Assembly: GCF_001426405.1 (NCBI RefSeq)
Contig: NZ_LMEP01000013.1
Span: forward strand, 1 to 36,914
Length of the DNA: 36,914 nucleotides
Source: Streptomyces sp. Root1304
GTDB taxonomy: Bacteria > Actinomycetota > Actinomycetes > Streptomycetales > Streptomycetaceae
Reading direction: 5' to 3'
The position numbers and the translations under genes are program-made. Shown piece after piece: positions 15,816 to 23,569 of this stretch. The first letter of the stretch is position 1; each line of letters begins with the position of its first letter. The notes under the pieces were generated by a model. The model saw only the letters and a list, made by a program, of their open reading frames with translations. It searched no databases and was not told the origin of the DNA.

Positions 15816-17123
15816 TCAGCGCACCTCGATGAACTCCGAGGCCAGCCGCGCCGCCCGCTCCCTCGGAGCCCCCGCCGGATGCCCGATCGCCACCGCGCCC
15901 AGCGGGTCCCACGCCTCCGGCAGGTCGAGGACCTCCCGTACGACCTCCCGGCAGAACATCGTCGAGGACACCCACGCCGAGCCCAGCCGCTCACCGGCGA
16001 GCGCCACCAGGAAGTTCTGCACGCCCGCGCCCGCCGCCACCACGAACATCTCGCGCTCGGCGGCGTCCCGGCGTGCGTCGCCGTAGTGGTGGGAGCCGTC
16101 CATGACGAGACAGGGCACGGCCAGATACGGCGCGTCGCGGAGCACGTCCCCGCGCCGGACCCGCTTCGCGATGGACTCCTCGGACTTCCCGTCCCGCCGC
16201 AGGTCCGCGATCCACGCGTCCCGCATGGCGTCCAGCAGGCGGATCCGCGAGGCCGCGGACTCCAGCAGCACGAACCGCCAGGGCGTGGTGTGGTGCGGGG
16301 CGGGCGCGGTCACGGCCGCGGCGACCGCACGCCGCACCGCACCCGGGTCGACGGACTCGCCGGTGAACTCCCGTACCGTCCGGCGCAGCGTCACCGCCTC
16401 CCGTACGGCCTCCGACGTGCCGAGCCGGAACATGTCGTCGGCGGCGCCGCGCACCAGCGCCCGCGCCCCCGGCTCCTCGTCCCCGGCCACCACGTGCGGC
16501 AGCCCGCGGACGACGGCGACCGGCAGGCCGTTCGCCTTGCCCTTCACCAGGTCACCGGCGGCGGCGAGTTCGTCGGCGGTGGCGACGACGGTCGCGCTCA
16601 GCGGATTGCCGTACGCGTCGGTCCCGCCGCGCAGGTCGTCGAGGACCCGCACCCCGGCCGCCCCGATCGCCACATCCGTGAGCCCGCTGCGCCAGGGCCG
16701 CCCGAAGGTGTCCGTGACGACGACGCCCACGTCGACGCCGAGCGCCTCGCGCAGCCCCGAACGGATGCGGCGCGCCGAGGCGTCGGGGTCCTCGGGCAGC
16801 AACAGCACGGTCCCGGCGGGGGTGTTGGAGGCGTCGACCCCGGCGGCGGCCATGACGAGCCCCTGCCGGTTCTCGACGATGCGGAGCGGACCGCGCCGGG
16901 CGACCACCCGTACCGTCTCGGCGTCGATGGCCTCCTCGCGGTCGTCGGCGGCGATCACCCGCCCCTCGGCCTTGCTCACGATCTTGGACGTGACGAGGAG
17001 GACGTCCCCGTCGACGAGTTCCGGCGAGACCGAGGCGATCAGCTTGGCCAGGTCGTCACCGGCGGCGACCTCGGGCAGTCCGGGCAGCGCCCAGACCCGG
17101 TAGGAGGGCGGTACGGGGGTCAC
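15816..17123 (-). CDS. fbiB: FbiB: coenzyme F420 gamma-glutamyl ligase with nitroreductase-like domain
   Basis: A 435-residue bifunctional protein. The N-terminal CofE-like domain (about 1-245) adds L-glutamate residues to F420-0; LLVTSKIVSKAEGR (about 42-55), GVVVTDTFGRPWR and DVAIGAAG are family motifs. The C-terminal FMN nitroreductase-like domain (about 250-435; RRTVREFT, APHHTTPWRFV, GAGVQNFLVALAGERLGSAW) is the actinobacterial extension that binds F420 and reduces dehydro-F420-0 with FMN. Full length agrees with mycobacterial FbiB. GTG start at 17123 overlaps the fbiA stop by 4 nt (GTGA), so translation is coupled. The frame is open far upstream, but that region is fbiA in another frame. 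Confidence 0.93.
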   Translation of the reverse strand: MTPVPPSYRVWALPGLPEVAAGDDLAKLIASVSPELVDGDVLLVTSKIVSKAEGRVIAADDREEAIDAETVRVVARRGPLRIVENRQGLVMAAAGVDASNTPAGTVLLLPEDPDASARRIRSGLREALGVDVGVVVTDTFGRPWRSGLTDVAIGAAGVRVLDDLRGGTDAYGNPLSATVVATADELAAAGDLVKGKANGLPVAVVRGLPHVVAGDEEPGARALVRGAADDMFRLGTSEAVREAVTLRRTVREFTGESVDPGAVRRAVAAAVTAPAPHHTTPWRFVLLESAASRIRLLDAMRDAWIADLRRDGKSEESIAKRVRRGDVLRDAPYLAVPCLVMDGSHHYGDARRDAAEREMFVVAAGAGVQNFLVALAGERLGSAWVSSTMFCREVVREVLDLPEAWDPLGAVAIGHPAGAPRERAARLASEFIEVR

Positions 17124-18076
17124 CCGCGGACCTCCTCGGCGAGCGCCAGGGCCTCCCGGGCCATCGCGGCCGTGGCCTCGACGTCGGTCATCATCAGCGG
17201 CACCGCCAGGCAGCGGATGCCCGCCGCCTCGACGTCCGAGACCGCGCCCGCGTCGACGGTGTCGACGAGCCAGCCCTGGACGAGCTCGGAGCCGTAGTTC
17301 GCGGCGACGGCCGCCGCCGTGGACTCCACGCCGACCGCCGCGAGGACCTTGTCGGCCATGCCGCGCACGGGCGCGTCGCCGACGATGGGGGAGAGCCCCA
17401 CGACGGGCGCCCCGGCCGCGACGATCGCCTCGCGGATCCCGGGCACGGCGAGGATCGTCCCGACGCTGACGACGGGGTTGGACGGCGGGAAGAGGATGAC
17501 GTCCGCCTCGGCGATGGCCTCCAGGACGCCCGGCGCGGGCTTCGCGGCCTCCGCGCCGACCGGCACGATCGCCTTCGCGTCCACGGAGGCGCGCAGCTTC
17601 ACCCAGTACTCCTGGAAGTGCACCGCGCGCTGCTCGCCGTCGACCTCGATCGCCACATGCGTCTCGACCCGGTCGTCGGACATGGGGAGGAGGCGTACGC
17701 CGGGCTGCCAGCGGGCGCACAGCGCCTCGGTGACGGCGCTCAGCGGGTAGCCGGCGCCGAGCATCTGCGTACGGACGATGTGGGTGGCGAAGTCCCGGTC
17801 GCCGAGGCCGAACCACTCGGGCCCGACCCCGTACGCCGCGAGCTCCTCCTTGACGGTGAAGGACTCGTCCGTACGTCCCCAGCCCTGCTCCTCGTTGATG
17901 CCACCGCCGAGGGTGTACATCACCGTGTCCAGGTCGGGGCAGACCTTCAGCCCGAAGAGATGGATGTCGTCACCGGTGTTGCCGATGACCGTGATCTCCG
18001 CGTCAGGCGCGGCCTGCTTGAGGCCGCGAAGGAAACGGGCACCACCGATGCCGCCGGCCAGAACCACAATGCGCAT
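17120..18076 (-). CDS. fbiA: FbiA/CofD: 2-phospho-L-lactate (phosphoenolpyruvate) transferase of F420 synthesis
   Basis: A 318-residue CofD family enzyme. It joins the activated lactyl/enolpyruvyl diphosphoguanosine to the deazaflavin FO, giving (dehydro-)F420-0. Seen: RIVVLAGGIGGARFLRGL (2-19) at the start, TVIGNTGDDIHLFGL, DLDTVMYTLGG and FPPSNPVVSVG, all strongly conserved in this family. ATG 18076 is chosen because the protein starts directly with MRIVVLAGG; the frame is open to 18211 without homology. Translationally coupled to fbiB downstream. FO synthase (fbiC) and the guanylyltransferase are not in the window, as is usual. Confidence 0.94.
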   Translation of the reverse strand: MRIVVLAGGIGGARFLRGLKQAAPDAEITVIGNTGDDIHLFGLKVCPDLDTVMYTLGGGINEEQGWGRTDESFTVKEELAAYGVGPEWFGLGDRDFATHIVRTQMLGAGYPLSAVTEALCARWQPGVRLLPMSDDRVETHVAIEVDGEQRAVHFQEYWVKLRASVDAKAIVPVGAEAAKPAPGVLEAIAEADVILFPPSNPVVSVGTILAVPGIREAIVAAGAPVVGLSPIVGDAPVRGMADKVLAAVGVESTAAAVAANYGSELVQGWLVDTVDAGAVSDVEAAGIRCLAVPLMMTDVEATAAMAREALALAEEVRG

Positions 18077-18182
18077 GTACGGCAGTCTGTCAGGCGGTCG
18101 GCCGACGACCACTCCAGGGGCGGCCGGGGCGGCGTGACGGCTGGTGCCGGAAACGACGGTGGTGCCGGAGACGGCGGTGGCG

Positions 18183-18704
18183 TCAGGAAGCGACCGGGGC
18201 GACCGAAGCACCCGGACCGACCGGAGCGCACTGCTCGCGCAGCGACTCGTGCATCGGCATCTCGGTGAGGCCCGGGAAGTAGACGTGCAGGCTCACGGCC
18301 GGTTCGAGGGAGTCGTTGACGACCTCGTGGACGTAGCCGGGGGCGAACACCCGCTCCCCGCCCGGCGCGAGCGTCCGCGCGCCCCGGTCCGTACGCTCCG
18401 TCAGCTCGCCCTCCAGGACGGTCAGGACGCCGGAGGAGAGGCCGTGGTCGTGGAGCCCGCTGCCCTGGCCCGGCACCCAGGAGAGCAGCCACACCTCGTA
18501 GCCGGGGCCGGTGCGGAGCCGGTGGTACCAGCGGGTGGTGGCGTCGTACTCGACGTACGGGGCCCACTGGGCGCGGTCGGCGGCGATCGAGCGCGCGAGG
18601 CCGGCGAACTCGGCCACGGTCTCGGGGTGGGCACGCTCGGGCCGGAGGAGGTGCGGGACCTCGAGGATGTCGCCGGCGATCTGAAGGTCGCTGTCCATGT
18701 TCAT
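18183..18704 (-). CDS. cysteine dioxygenase family protein (cupin)
   Basis: A 173-residue type I cysteine dioxygenase-like cupin, which would oxidise cysteine to cysteine sulfinate using non-haem iron and O2. Iron ligands are visible as His85 and His87 (GLHDHG) and His126 (GYVHEVVN); Tyr142 in LHVYFPGL is at the place of the conserved active-site Tyr. YEVWLLSWVPGQGSG precedes the histidines as in other bacterial members. Related thiol dioxygenases share the fold, so the exact thiol substrate is not certain. The start is ATG 18704; ATG 18698 is an alternative two codons in. The gene precedes fbiA by 106 nt on the same strand and is divergent from whiB. Confidence 0.87.
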   Translation of the reverse strand: MNMDSDLQIAGDILEVPHLLRPERAHPETVAEFAGLARSIAADRAQWAPYVEYDATTRWYHRLRTGPGYEVWLLSWVPGQGSGLHDHGLSSGVLTVLEGELTERTDRGARTLAPGGERVFAPGYVHEVVNDSLEPAVSLHVYFPGLTEMPMHESLREQCAPVGPGASVAPVAS

Positions 18705-19254
18705 GGGTGGGGAGGTTCCTCAGCAGAAACAGAAGCGGTGGGGGTCACGGAAGAGAGGTGACGCGAGTGACGCAGGGTGACGCTGGGAGAAGAAGCTGGA
18801 GCTCTACGGCATCAACAGCTGGAACAGCAACAGCAACAGCGCGCCTGGACAGCGCGGCGGAACCCACGGCTGTGGGTCGCGGCGGGCGCTGTGGTCGCTG
18901 GCATGCCACCAAAGGTGGCCGGAAGCCCACCCGACTGTCAACTCAATGCCCGATTTGGGGGTAATGTTTCACCTCATCCGGTTACAGTGCCCGGAGAAAG
19001 GTTTGTTCAGCCCCGGACCAGGCAACATGGCGCTGCAACCGTGCCCGTAAACATGGCCGGTCCGTGATCGGACTGTGATCCGGATCGCTTCCATGGCTGG
19101 ATCGCAACAAGATCCAAGTCTCGGACGTCCTTCCTTGTGAGGACCGTGCGGTGCTCCAGGCCGGTGGCATGTGTCACGTTTTTGGTGATTTGAACACTTT
19201 CCGCATAGGCTTGGTTCCGCAGAGTGAATACGGGGCCCAATAGCAGATCTCCGC
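18705..19254. other. long divergent intergenic region between cysteine dioxygenase and whiB
   Basis: About 550 nt without a convincing gene, followed by the whiB promoter. Short open frames across it have no ribosome site or codon pattern I trust. It contains three AACAGC units at 18823-18840, plus a fourth nearby at 18814. A TTGACA is present on the minus strand near 18937, without a matching -10. There are direct repeats of GTGATC around 19062-19080, and TCAC-N7-GTGA at about 19174-19188. The length and lower GC near 18940-19300 are typical of Streptomyces developmental promoters with several regulator sites. Which proteins bind cannot be read from sequence alone. Confidence 0.6.
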
Positions 19255-19283
19255 TTGACTCGCGCAGAGCACGAACTTGTAAT
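19255..19283 (+). promoter_or_regulatory. sigma-HrdB-like whiB promoter
   Basis: TTGACT (19255-19260), a 17-nt spacer and TGTAAT (19278-19283) match the housekeeping -35 TTGACA and -10 TATAAT at five of six bases each. The start of transcription would fall near 19290, giving a leader of about 65 nt to the whiB ATG. From literature knowledge, S. coelicolor whiB has one vegetative and one development-linked promoter; this would be the vegetative one. Confidence 0.75.
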
Positions 19284-19355
19284 TTCACTCGTGTCGTTCG
19301 GCCGGGTTCGCAACGGCAACATCACGGGGACGCACAGAACAGACGAGGGGCGCAC

Positions 19356-19619
19356 ATGACCGAGTTGTTCCAGGAACTGCTGGTCGAGGACGCGGACGAA
19401 GAACTCGGCTGGCAGGAGCGCGCGCTGTGCGCCCAGACCGATCCCGAGTCCTTCTTTCCCGAGAAGGGCGGCTCGACCCGCGAGGCAAAGAAGGTCTGCC
19501 TCGCCTGCGAGGTCCGCTCCGAATGCCTCGAATACGCCTTGCAGAACGACGAGCGCTTCGGCATCTGGGGCGGTCTCTCGGAGCGCGAGCGGCGCCGCCT
19601 GAAGAAGGCCGCCGTCTGA
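19356..19619 (+). CDS. whiB: WhiB, iron-sulfur sporulation regulator
   Basis: The 87-residue length and sequence match Streptomyces WhiB, the founding member of the Wbl family, which with WhiA switches on sporulation septation genes. Four cysteines, Cys25, Cys48, Cys51 and Cys57, hold the 4Fe-4S cluster. GIWGG (69-73) is the turn that contacts the sigma factor region, and the basic tail SERERRRLKKAAV binds DNA. GAGGGG lies 5 nt before ATG. The mycobacterial orthologue is WhiB2, beside the same neighbours (recalled). All key residues are intact. Confidence 0.97.
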   Translation: MTELFQELLVEDADEELGWQERALCAQTDPESFFPEKGGSTREAKKVCLACEVRSECLEYALQNDERFGIWGGLSERERRRLKKAAV

Positions 19620-19684
19620 ACGGCCGGAAACCCTCCGGGCCCCGCGCGCCACGGCACGCGCACCGGAAACACGGAGACCGGACG

Positions 19685-19727
19685 AACGGTCCGCCCCCTG
19701 TGCTTCATCCACAGGCGGCGGACCGTT
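19685..19727. terminator. hairpin terminator after whiB
   Basis: AACGGTCCGCC (19685-19695) pairs with GGCGGACCGTT (19717-19727). CCCTGTG and CACAGG extend the stem inward, leaving a short loop. It lies 65 nt after the whiB stop. Part of the right arm (TCCACAGGxGGCGGACCG) is echoed at 19754-19772. Confidence 0.75.
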
Positions 19728-19759
19728 CTGCGTGCTCTGTCCACAGGGTGCCGTCCACA
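19705..19759 (+). promoter_or_regulatory. three DnaA-box-like 9-mers
   Basis: TCATCCACA (19705-19713), CTGTCCACA (19737-19745) and CCGTCCACA (19751-19759) lie in one orientation between whiB and the next gene. Against the Streptomyces DnaA box TTGTCCACA they match at 7, 8 and 7 of 9 positions. The first overlaps the terminator loop. Function is inferred from similarity only. Confidence 0.35.
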
Positions 19760-19858
19760 GGGGCGGACCGCTCCGCGCACAGCCGTTAGTGTGGGCCTCC
19801 GTCCGAGACGCACCCCACGCCCCCCGCGGGCGACCCCGGCCGGAGGGCCCGTAGCTCG

Positions 19859-22800
19859 ATGTCCTCAACTCCTGAGTTTCCGCGACACGTCGTCACCGCC
19901 GTGCTCGTCACCCACGACGGCGCCCGCTGGCTGCCGGACGCCCTCGCCGGGCTGCTCGCCCAGGAACGCCCCGTGCAGAACGTGGTCGCCGCCGACACCG
20001 GCAGCGCCGACGACTCGGCGCAGCTCCTCGCCGACGCCGTCGGCGCCGACCGCGTCCTGCACCTCGCGCGCCGCACCGGCTTCGGCGCCGCCGTCGAGGA
20101 GGCGGCCAGAACCGCGCCCCTGCTCGGACCCGAGGACCTGCCCTACCTGAAGCGCCCCAGCGGCTGGGACCCCGTCAGCCGCACCTGGGACGACGGCGCC
20201 TACGACCTCCCCGAACTCCCGCACGGCGAACCGGTCCAGTGGCTCTGGCTCCTCCACGACGACTGCGCCCCCGAGCCCGGCGCCCTCGCCGAACTCCTGC
20301 GCGTCGCCGACTCCGACGCGGACGCCGCCGTCATCGGCCCCAAGCTGCGCGGCTGGTACGACAGGAAGCAGCTCCTGGAGACCGGCGTCTCCATCGCCCG
20401 CAGCGGCCGCCGCTGGACCGGGCTCGACCGCCGCGAGCAGGACCAGGGCCAGCACGACCAGGTCCGCTCCGTCCTCTCCGTCTCCACCGCCGGCATGCTC
20501 GTCCGCCGCGACGTCTTCGAGGAACTCGGCGGCTTCGACCGCCGACTGCCCCTCATGCGCGACGACGTCGACCTGTGCTGGCGCGCCCACTCCGCCGGCC
20601 ACCGCGTCCTCATCGCCCCCGACGCCGTCCTGCGGCACGCCGAGGCCTCCGCCCGCGAGCGCCGCACCGTCGACTGCGCCGGCCGCACCGCCGCCAACCC
20701 GCACCGCGTCGACAAGGCCGGCGCCGTCTACACCCTCCTCGCCAACACCCGCGGCGCCGCCCTCCCGTACGTCCTGCTCCGGCTCGTCCTCAGCACCCTG
20801 CTCCGTACCCTCGCCTACCTCGTCGGCAAGGTCCCCGGCCAGGCCGTCGACGAGGTCATGGGCCTCCTCGCCACCCTGCTGCGCCCCGAGAAGATCCTCG
20901 CCGCCCGCAAACGCCGCAAGAACCCCGAAGTCCCCGCGAGCGAACTCCGCCCGCTGTTCCCGCCGCCCGGCGCCACCGTCCGCGCCGCCGTCGAGCAGTT
21001 CACCGCCAACTTCGGCGGCTCCGAAGCCGAGTCCGGCGGCTCCCGCCACGGCGTCATCGAGTCCGGCCCCGGCGGCGACGACGCCGACTACCTGGAGATC
21101 GAGCAGTTCGCCCGGCTCAAGAAGATCGCCCGCAAGCCCGGCCCGGTCCTCTTCGCCCTCCTGCTCCTCATCTCCCTCGTCGCCTGCCGCAACCTCTTCG
21201 CCGGCGGCTCCCTCGCGGGCGGCGCCCTGCTGCCCGCCCCCGACACCGTCTCCGGCCTCTGGTCCCGGTACGCCGACTCCTGGCACGCCCTCGGCACCGG
21301 CGGCACCCAGACCGCCCCGCCGTACCTCGCCGTGCTCGCGGCGCTCTCCGCGCTCTTCCTCGGCTCCACCTCCACCGCGCTGACCCTGCTGCTCGTCTGC
21401 TCGGTCCCGCTCGCCGGGTTCACCGCGTACTTCGCCGCCCGCGGCATCGTCGAGTCCCGGCTGCTCCGCGCCTGGGGCGCCATCGCGTACGCCTTCCTGC
21501 CCGCCGCCACCGGGGCCCTCGCCACCGGCCGGCTCGGCACCGCCGTCCTCGCGATCCTGCTCCCGCTGATGGCCCGCGCCGCCGTCGCCGCCCACGGCTT
21601 CAACCGGGCCGAGCGGGGCAGCTGGCGCGCCACCTGGGCGTACACCTTCCTGCTGACCTTCGCGACCGCGTTCACCCCGGTCGTCTGGCCGCTCGCCGTC
21701 CTCCTCGGCCTCGGCGTGCTGGTCGTGCGCCGCTCCGACATCACGGCGTACGGCCTGCGCTTCCTCGCCGCCGTCGGCACCCCGCTCCTGGTCCTCGCGC
21801 CCTGGTCGCTCACCCTCCTGACCGAGCCCGCCGCCTTCCTGCGCGAGGCCGGCCTCGACATCCGTACGGGCACGGCCACCGCGCTCGACCTGCTCGGCAC
21901 CAGCCCCGGCGGCCCCGGCACCACCGGCGGCCTCCTGCTGGCCGGGCTCGTCCTCGCCGGCCTGGCCGGACTGCTCCGCGAGGAGCGCCGGCTCGCCGTC
22001 CGCGCGGCCTGGGCCGCCGCCCTCACCGGCCTCCTCTTCGCCGCCCTCTCCAACGGCGCCGGCGGCACCGGTTGGGCCGGACCCGCCACCCTCGTCTACG
22101 GCGCCGCCCTCATCGCCGCCGGCATGATCGGCGCCGAGGGCGGGCGCACCCGCGTCGCCGCCCACGGCTTCGGCTGGCGCCAGCCCGTCGCCGCCCTGAT
22201 CGCCCTCGCCTGTGCACTCGGCCCGGCCGCCGCCGCCGTCGGCTGGATGATCGGCGGCGCCGACGGCCCGCTGACCCGGCGCGACCCCGTCCAGGTCCCG
22301 GCCTTCGTCGCCGAGGAGAGCGGCACCCGCGACCAGCCCCGCACCCTGGTGCTCGGCGCCGGCGCACCCGGCGAGGTGGCGTACACCCTGGTCCGCGGCT
22401 CCGGCGCCCGCCTCGGCGACGCCGAGCTCACCGCGACGGCCGAGGCCGACCCGCGCCTCGACGACGTCGTCGCCCACCTGGTCGCCGGCTCCGGCGCCGA
22501 CCAGACCCGGGAACTCAGCGGCTACGCGATCCGCTACGTCCTCGTACGGGACGGCGCGCCGCGCCAGATGAGCCGCGTGCTCGACTCCACCCCCGGCCTC
22601 AGCCGCCTCAGCCAGCTCGACGGCAGCGCGCTCTGGCGCGTGGACCGCGAGATCGCCCGCATCATGATCGTCCCGCCGGCCGCCAAGACGGCCGAGGGGA
22701 CGGGGGAGCCCGCCAAGGGCTCCGAGCCCGTCGCCGTCGCCGCGGGCCCCGTCGAGGCGCACACCACCGTCCCGGCCGGCCCCGCGGGCCGCGTCCTGCG

Positions 22801-23569
22801 GCTCGCCGACCGCGCCGACGAGGGCTGGACCGCCACCCTCGACGGCCGGGAACTCACCCGCACCACCGTCGACGGCTGGGCCCAGGGCTTCGAACTCCCC
22901 GCCCAGGGCGGCCGCCTCGACCTCACGTACGACCAGCCGCTCACGCACACCGCGTGGATCTGGGCCCAGGTCGGCTTCGCCGTCGTCCTGCTCGTCCTCG
23001 CCCTGCCCGGCCGGCGCCGTGAGATCGACGACGACCTGCCCGAGGAGGAGCTCGCCATCCCCGCCCAGGCGACCGAGGGCGACGGCCGCCGCGCCCGCCG
23101 GCTGCGCGCCGCGGCCGAGGCCGAGGCCGAGGCCGGGACCGTTCCGGAACAGGAGCAGGCCCCGATCCCGGAGCAGCAGACGTACGAGCCCCAGGCGTGG
23201 GACGGCGACCCCGACGGCCACGACCCCGCGTACGCCCAGGCGCAGCAGGCCCAGCCCCAGGCCCAGGACCAGCAGGCGTACGCCGAGCAGGGCTACTACC
23301 AGGGTCAGCAGGAGTACGCGGCCGACCCGTACCAGCAGCAGCCGTACGCGTACCCCCAGCAGGGCTACGACCAGCAGCAGCCCTACGCGGAACAGCCCGG
23401 CTACGACCAGCAGGGCTACGAGCAGCAGCCCGGCTACGGGCAGCAGCAGTACGACGGCGGGCAGCAGCCCCCGTACGACCCGCAGCAGTACGACCCGTAC
23501 GGCTACGGCTACGGATACCCCCAGGGCCACGAGCCCGAGCAGCGTCCCGACGGGAGCAGCAACCGGTGA
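19859..23569 (+). CDS. large family 2 glycosyltransferase fused to a multi-pass membrane region
   Basis: A 1236-residue protein. Residues 10-290 form a GT-A glycosyltransferase: AVLVTHDGARWLPDAL (14-29), HDDC (133-136) at the DxD position and RDDVDLCWRAHSAGH (234-248) as catalytic-base motif, as in rhamnosyl/galactofuranosyl-type GT2 enzymes. From about 425 to 800 there are roughly ten hydrophobic helices. An extracytoplasmic-looking domain (about 810-1030) follows, then one last helix (about 1033-1052). The C-terminus (about 1080-1236) is charged, then very rich in Gln, Tyr, Pro and Gly. The start is ATG 19859 with GGAGG about 12 nt upstream. The stop overlaps the next gene's GTG. The architecture suggests a membrane enzyme that makes or exports an envelope glycan; the substrate is unknown. 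Confidence 0.87.
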   Translation: MSSTPEFPRHVVTAVLVTHDGARWLPDALAGLLAQERPVQNVVAADTGSADDSAQLLADAVGADRVLHLARRTGFGAAVEEAARTAPLLGPEDLPYLKRPSGWDPVSRTWDDGAYDLPELPHGEPVQWLWLLHDDCAPEPGALAELLRVADSDADAAVIGPKLRGWYDRKQLLETGVSIARSGRRWTGLDRREQDQGQHDQVRSVLSVSTAGMLVRRDVFEELGGFDRRLPLMRDDVDLCWRAHSAGHRVLIAPDAVLRHAEASARERRTVDCAGRTAANPHRVDKAGAVYTLLANTRGAALPYVLLRLVLSTLLRTLAYLVGKVPGQAVDEVMGLLATLLRPEKILAARKRRKNPEVPASELRPLFPPPGATVRAAVEQFTANFGGSEAESGGSRHGVIESGPGGDDADYLEIEQFARLKKIARKPGPVLFALLLLISLVACRNLFAGGSLAGGALLPAPDTVSGLWSRYADSWHALGTGGTQTAPPYLAVLAALSALFLGSTSTALTLLLVCSVPLAGFTAYFAARGIVESRLLRAWGAIAYAFLPAATGALATGRLGTAVLAILLPLMARAAVAAHGFNRAERGSWRATWAYTFLLTFATAFTPVVWPLAVLLGLGVLVVRRSDITAYGLRFLAAVGTPLLVLAPWSLTLLTEPAAFLREAGLDIRTGTATALDLLGTSPGGPGTTGGLLLAGLVLAGLAGLLREERRLAVRAAWAAALTGLLFAALSNGAGGTGWAGPATLVYGAALIAAGMIGAEGGRTRVAAHGFGWRQPVAALIALACALGPAAAAVGWMIGGADGPLTRRDPVQVPAFVAEESGTRDQPRTLVLGAGAPGEVAYTLVRGSGARLGDAELTATAEADPRLDDVVAHLVAGSGADQTRELSGYAIRYVLVRDGAPRQMSRVLDSTPGLSRLSQLDGSALWRVDREIARIMIVPPAAKTAEGTGEPAKGSEPVAVAAGPVEAHTTVPAGPAGRVLRLADRADEGWTATLDGRELTRTTVDGWAQGFELPAQGGRLDLTYDQPLTHTAWIWAQVGFAVVLLVLALPGRRREIDDDLPEEELAIPAQATEGDGRRARRLRAAAEAEAEAGTVPEQEQAPIPEQQTYEPQAWDGDPDGHDPAYAQAQQAQPQAQDQQAYAEQGYYQGQQEYAADPYQQQPYAYPQQGYDQQQPYAEQPGYDQQGYEQQPGYGQQQYDGGQQPPYDPQQYDPYGYGYGYPQGHEPEQRPDGSSNR
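23230..23562 (+). repeat. Gln/Tyr-rich low-complexity coding tract
   Basis: The 3' end of the large glycosyltransferase gene is made of reiterated CAG, GGC and TAC codons, giving irregular units such as QQGYDQQQPYAEQPGYDQQ. Units of about 8-12 residues (x-GYDQQ / QQPGY) recur without exact periodicity. It is in frame and uninterrupted. Confidence 0.85.

Noticed and set aside
17124..17816. Extended N-terminus for fbiB
   Set aside because: The extra codons are fbiA read in another frame; the GTGA overlap gives the natural start.
18707..19067. Short open frames in the region upstream of whiB
   Set aside because: No ribosome site, no similarity, and they overlap one another. I see no cysteine-rich leader peptide for the dioxygenase gene.
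19281..19300. BldD box overlapping the whiB start of transcription
   Set aside because: TCACTCGTGTCG resembles half of the consensus, but the second half-site does not match at the required spacing.
19865..23530. Minus-strand open frame of about 1220 codons opposite the large glycosyltransferase
   Set aside because: Composition is Gly/Ala/Val/Glu-repetitive without any domain, and it is the mirror of a gene with clear motifs. Long antisense frames are normal at this GC content.
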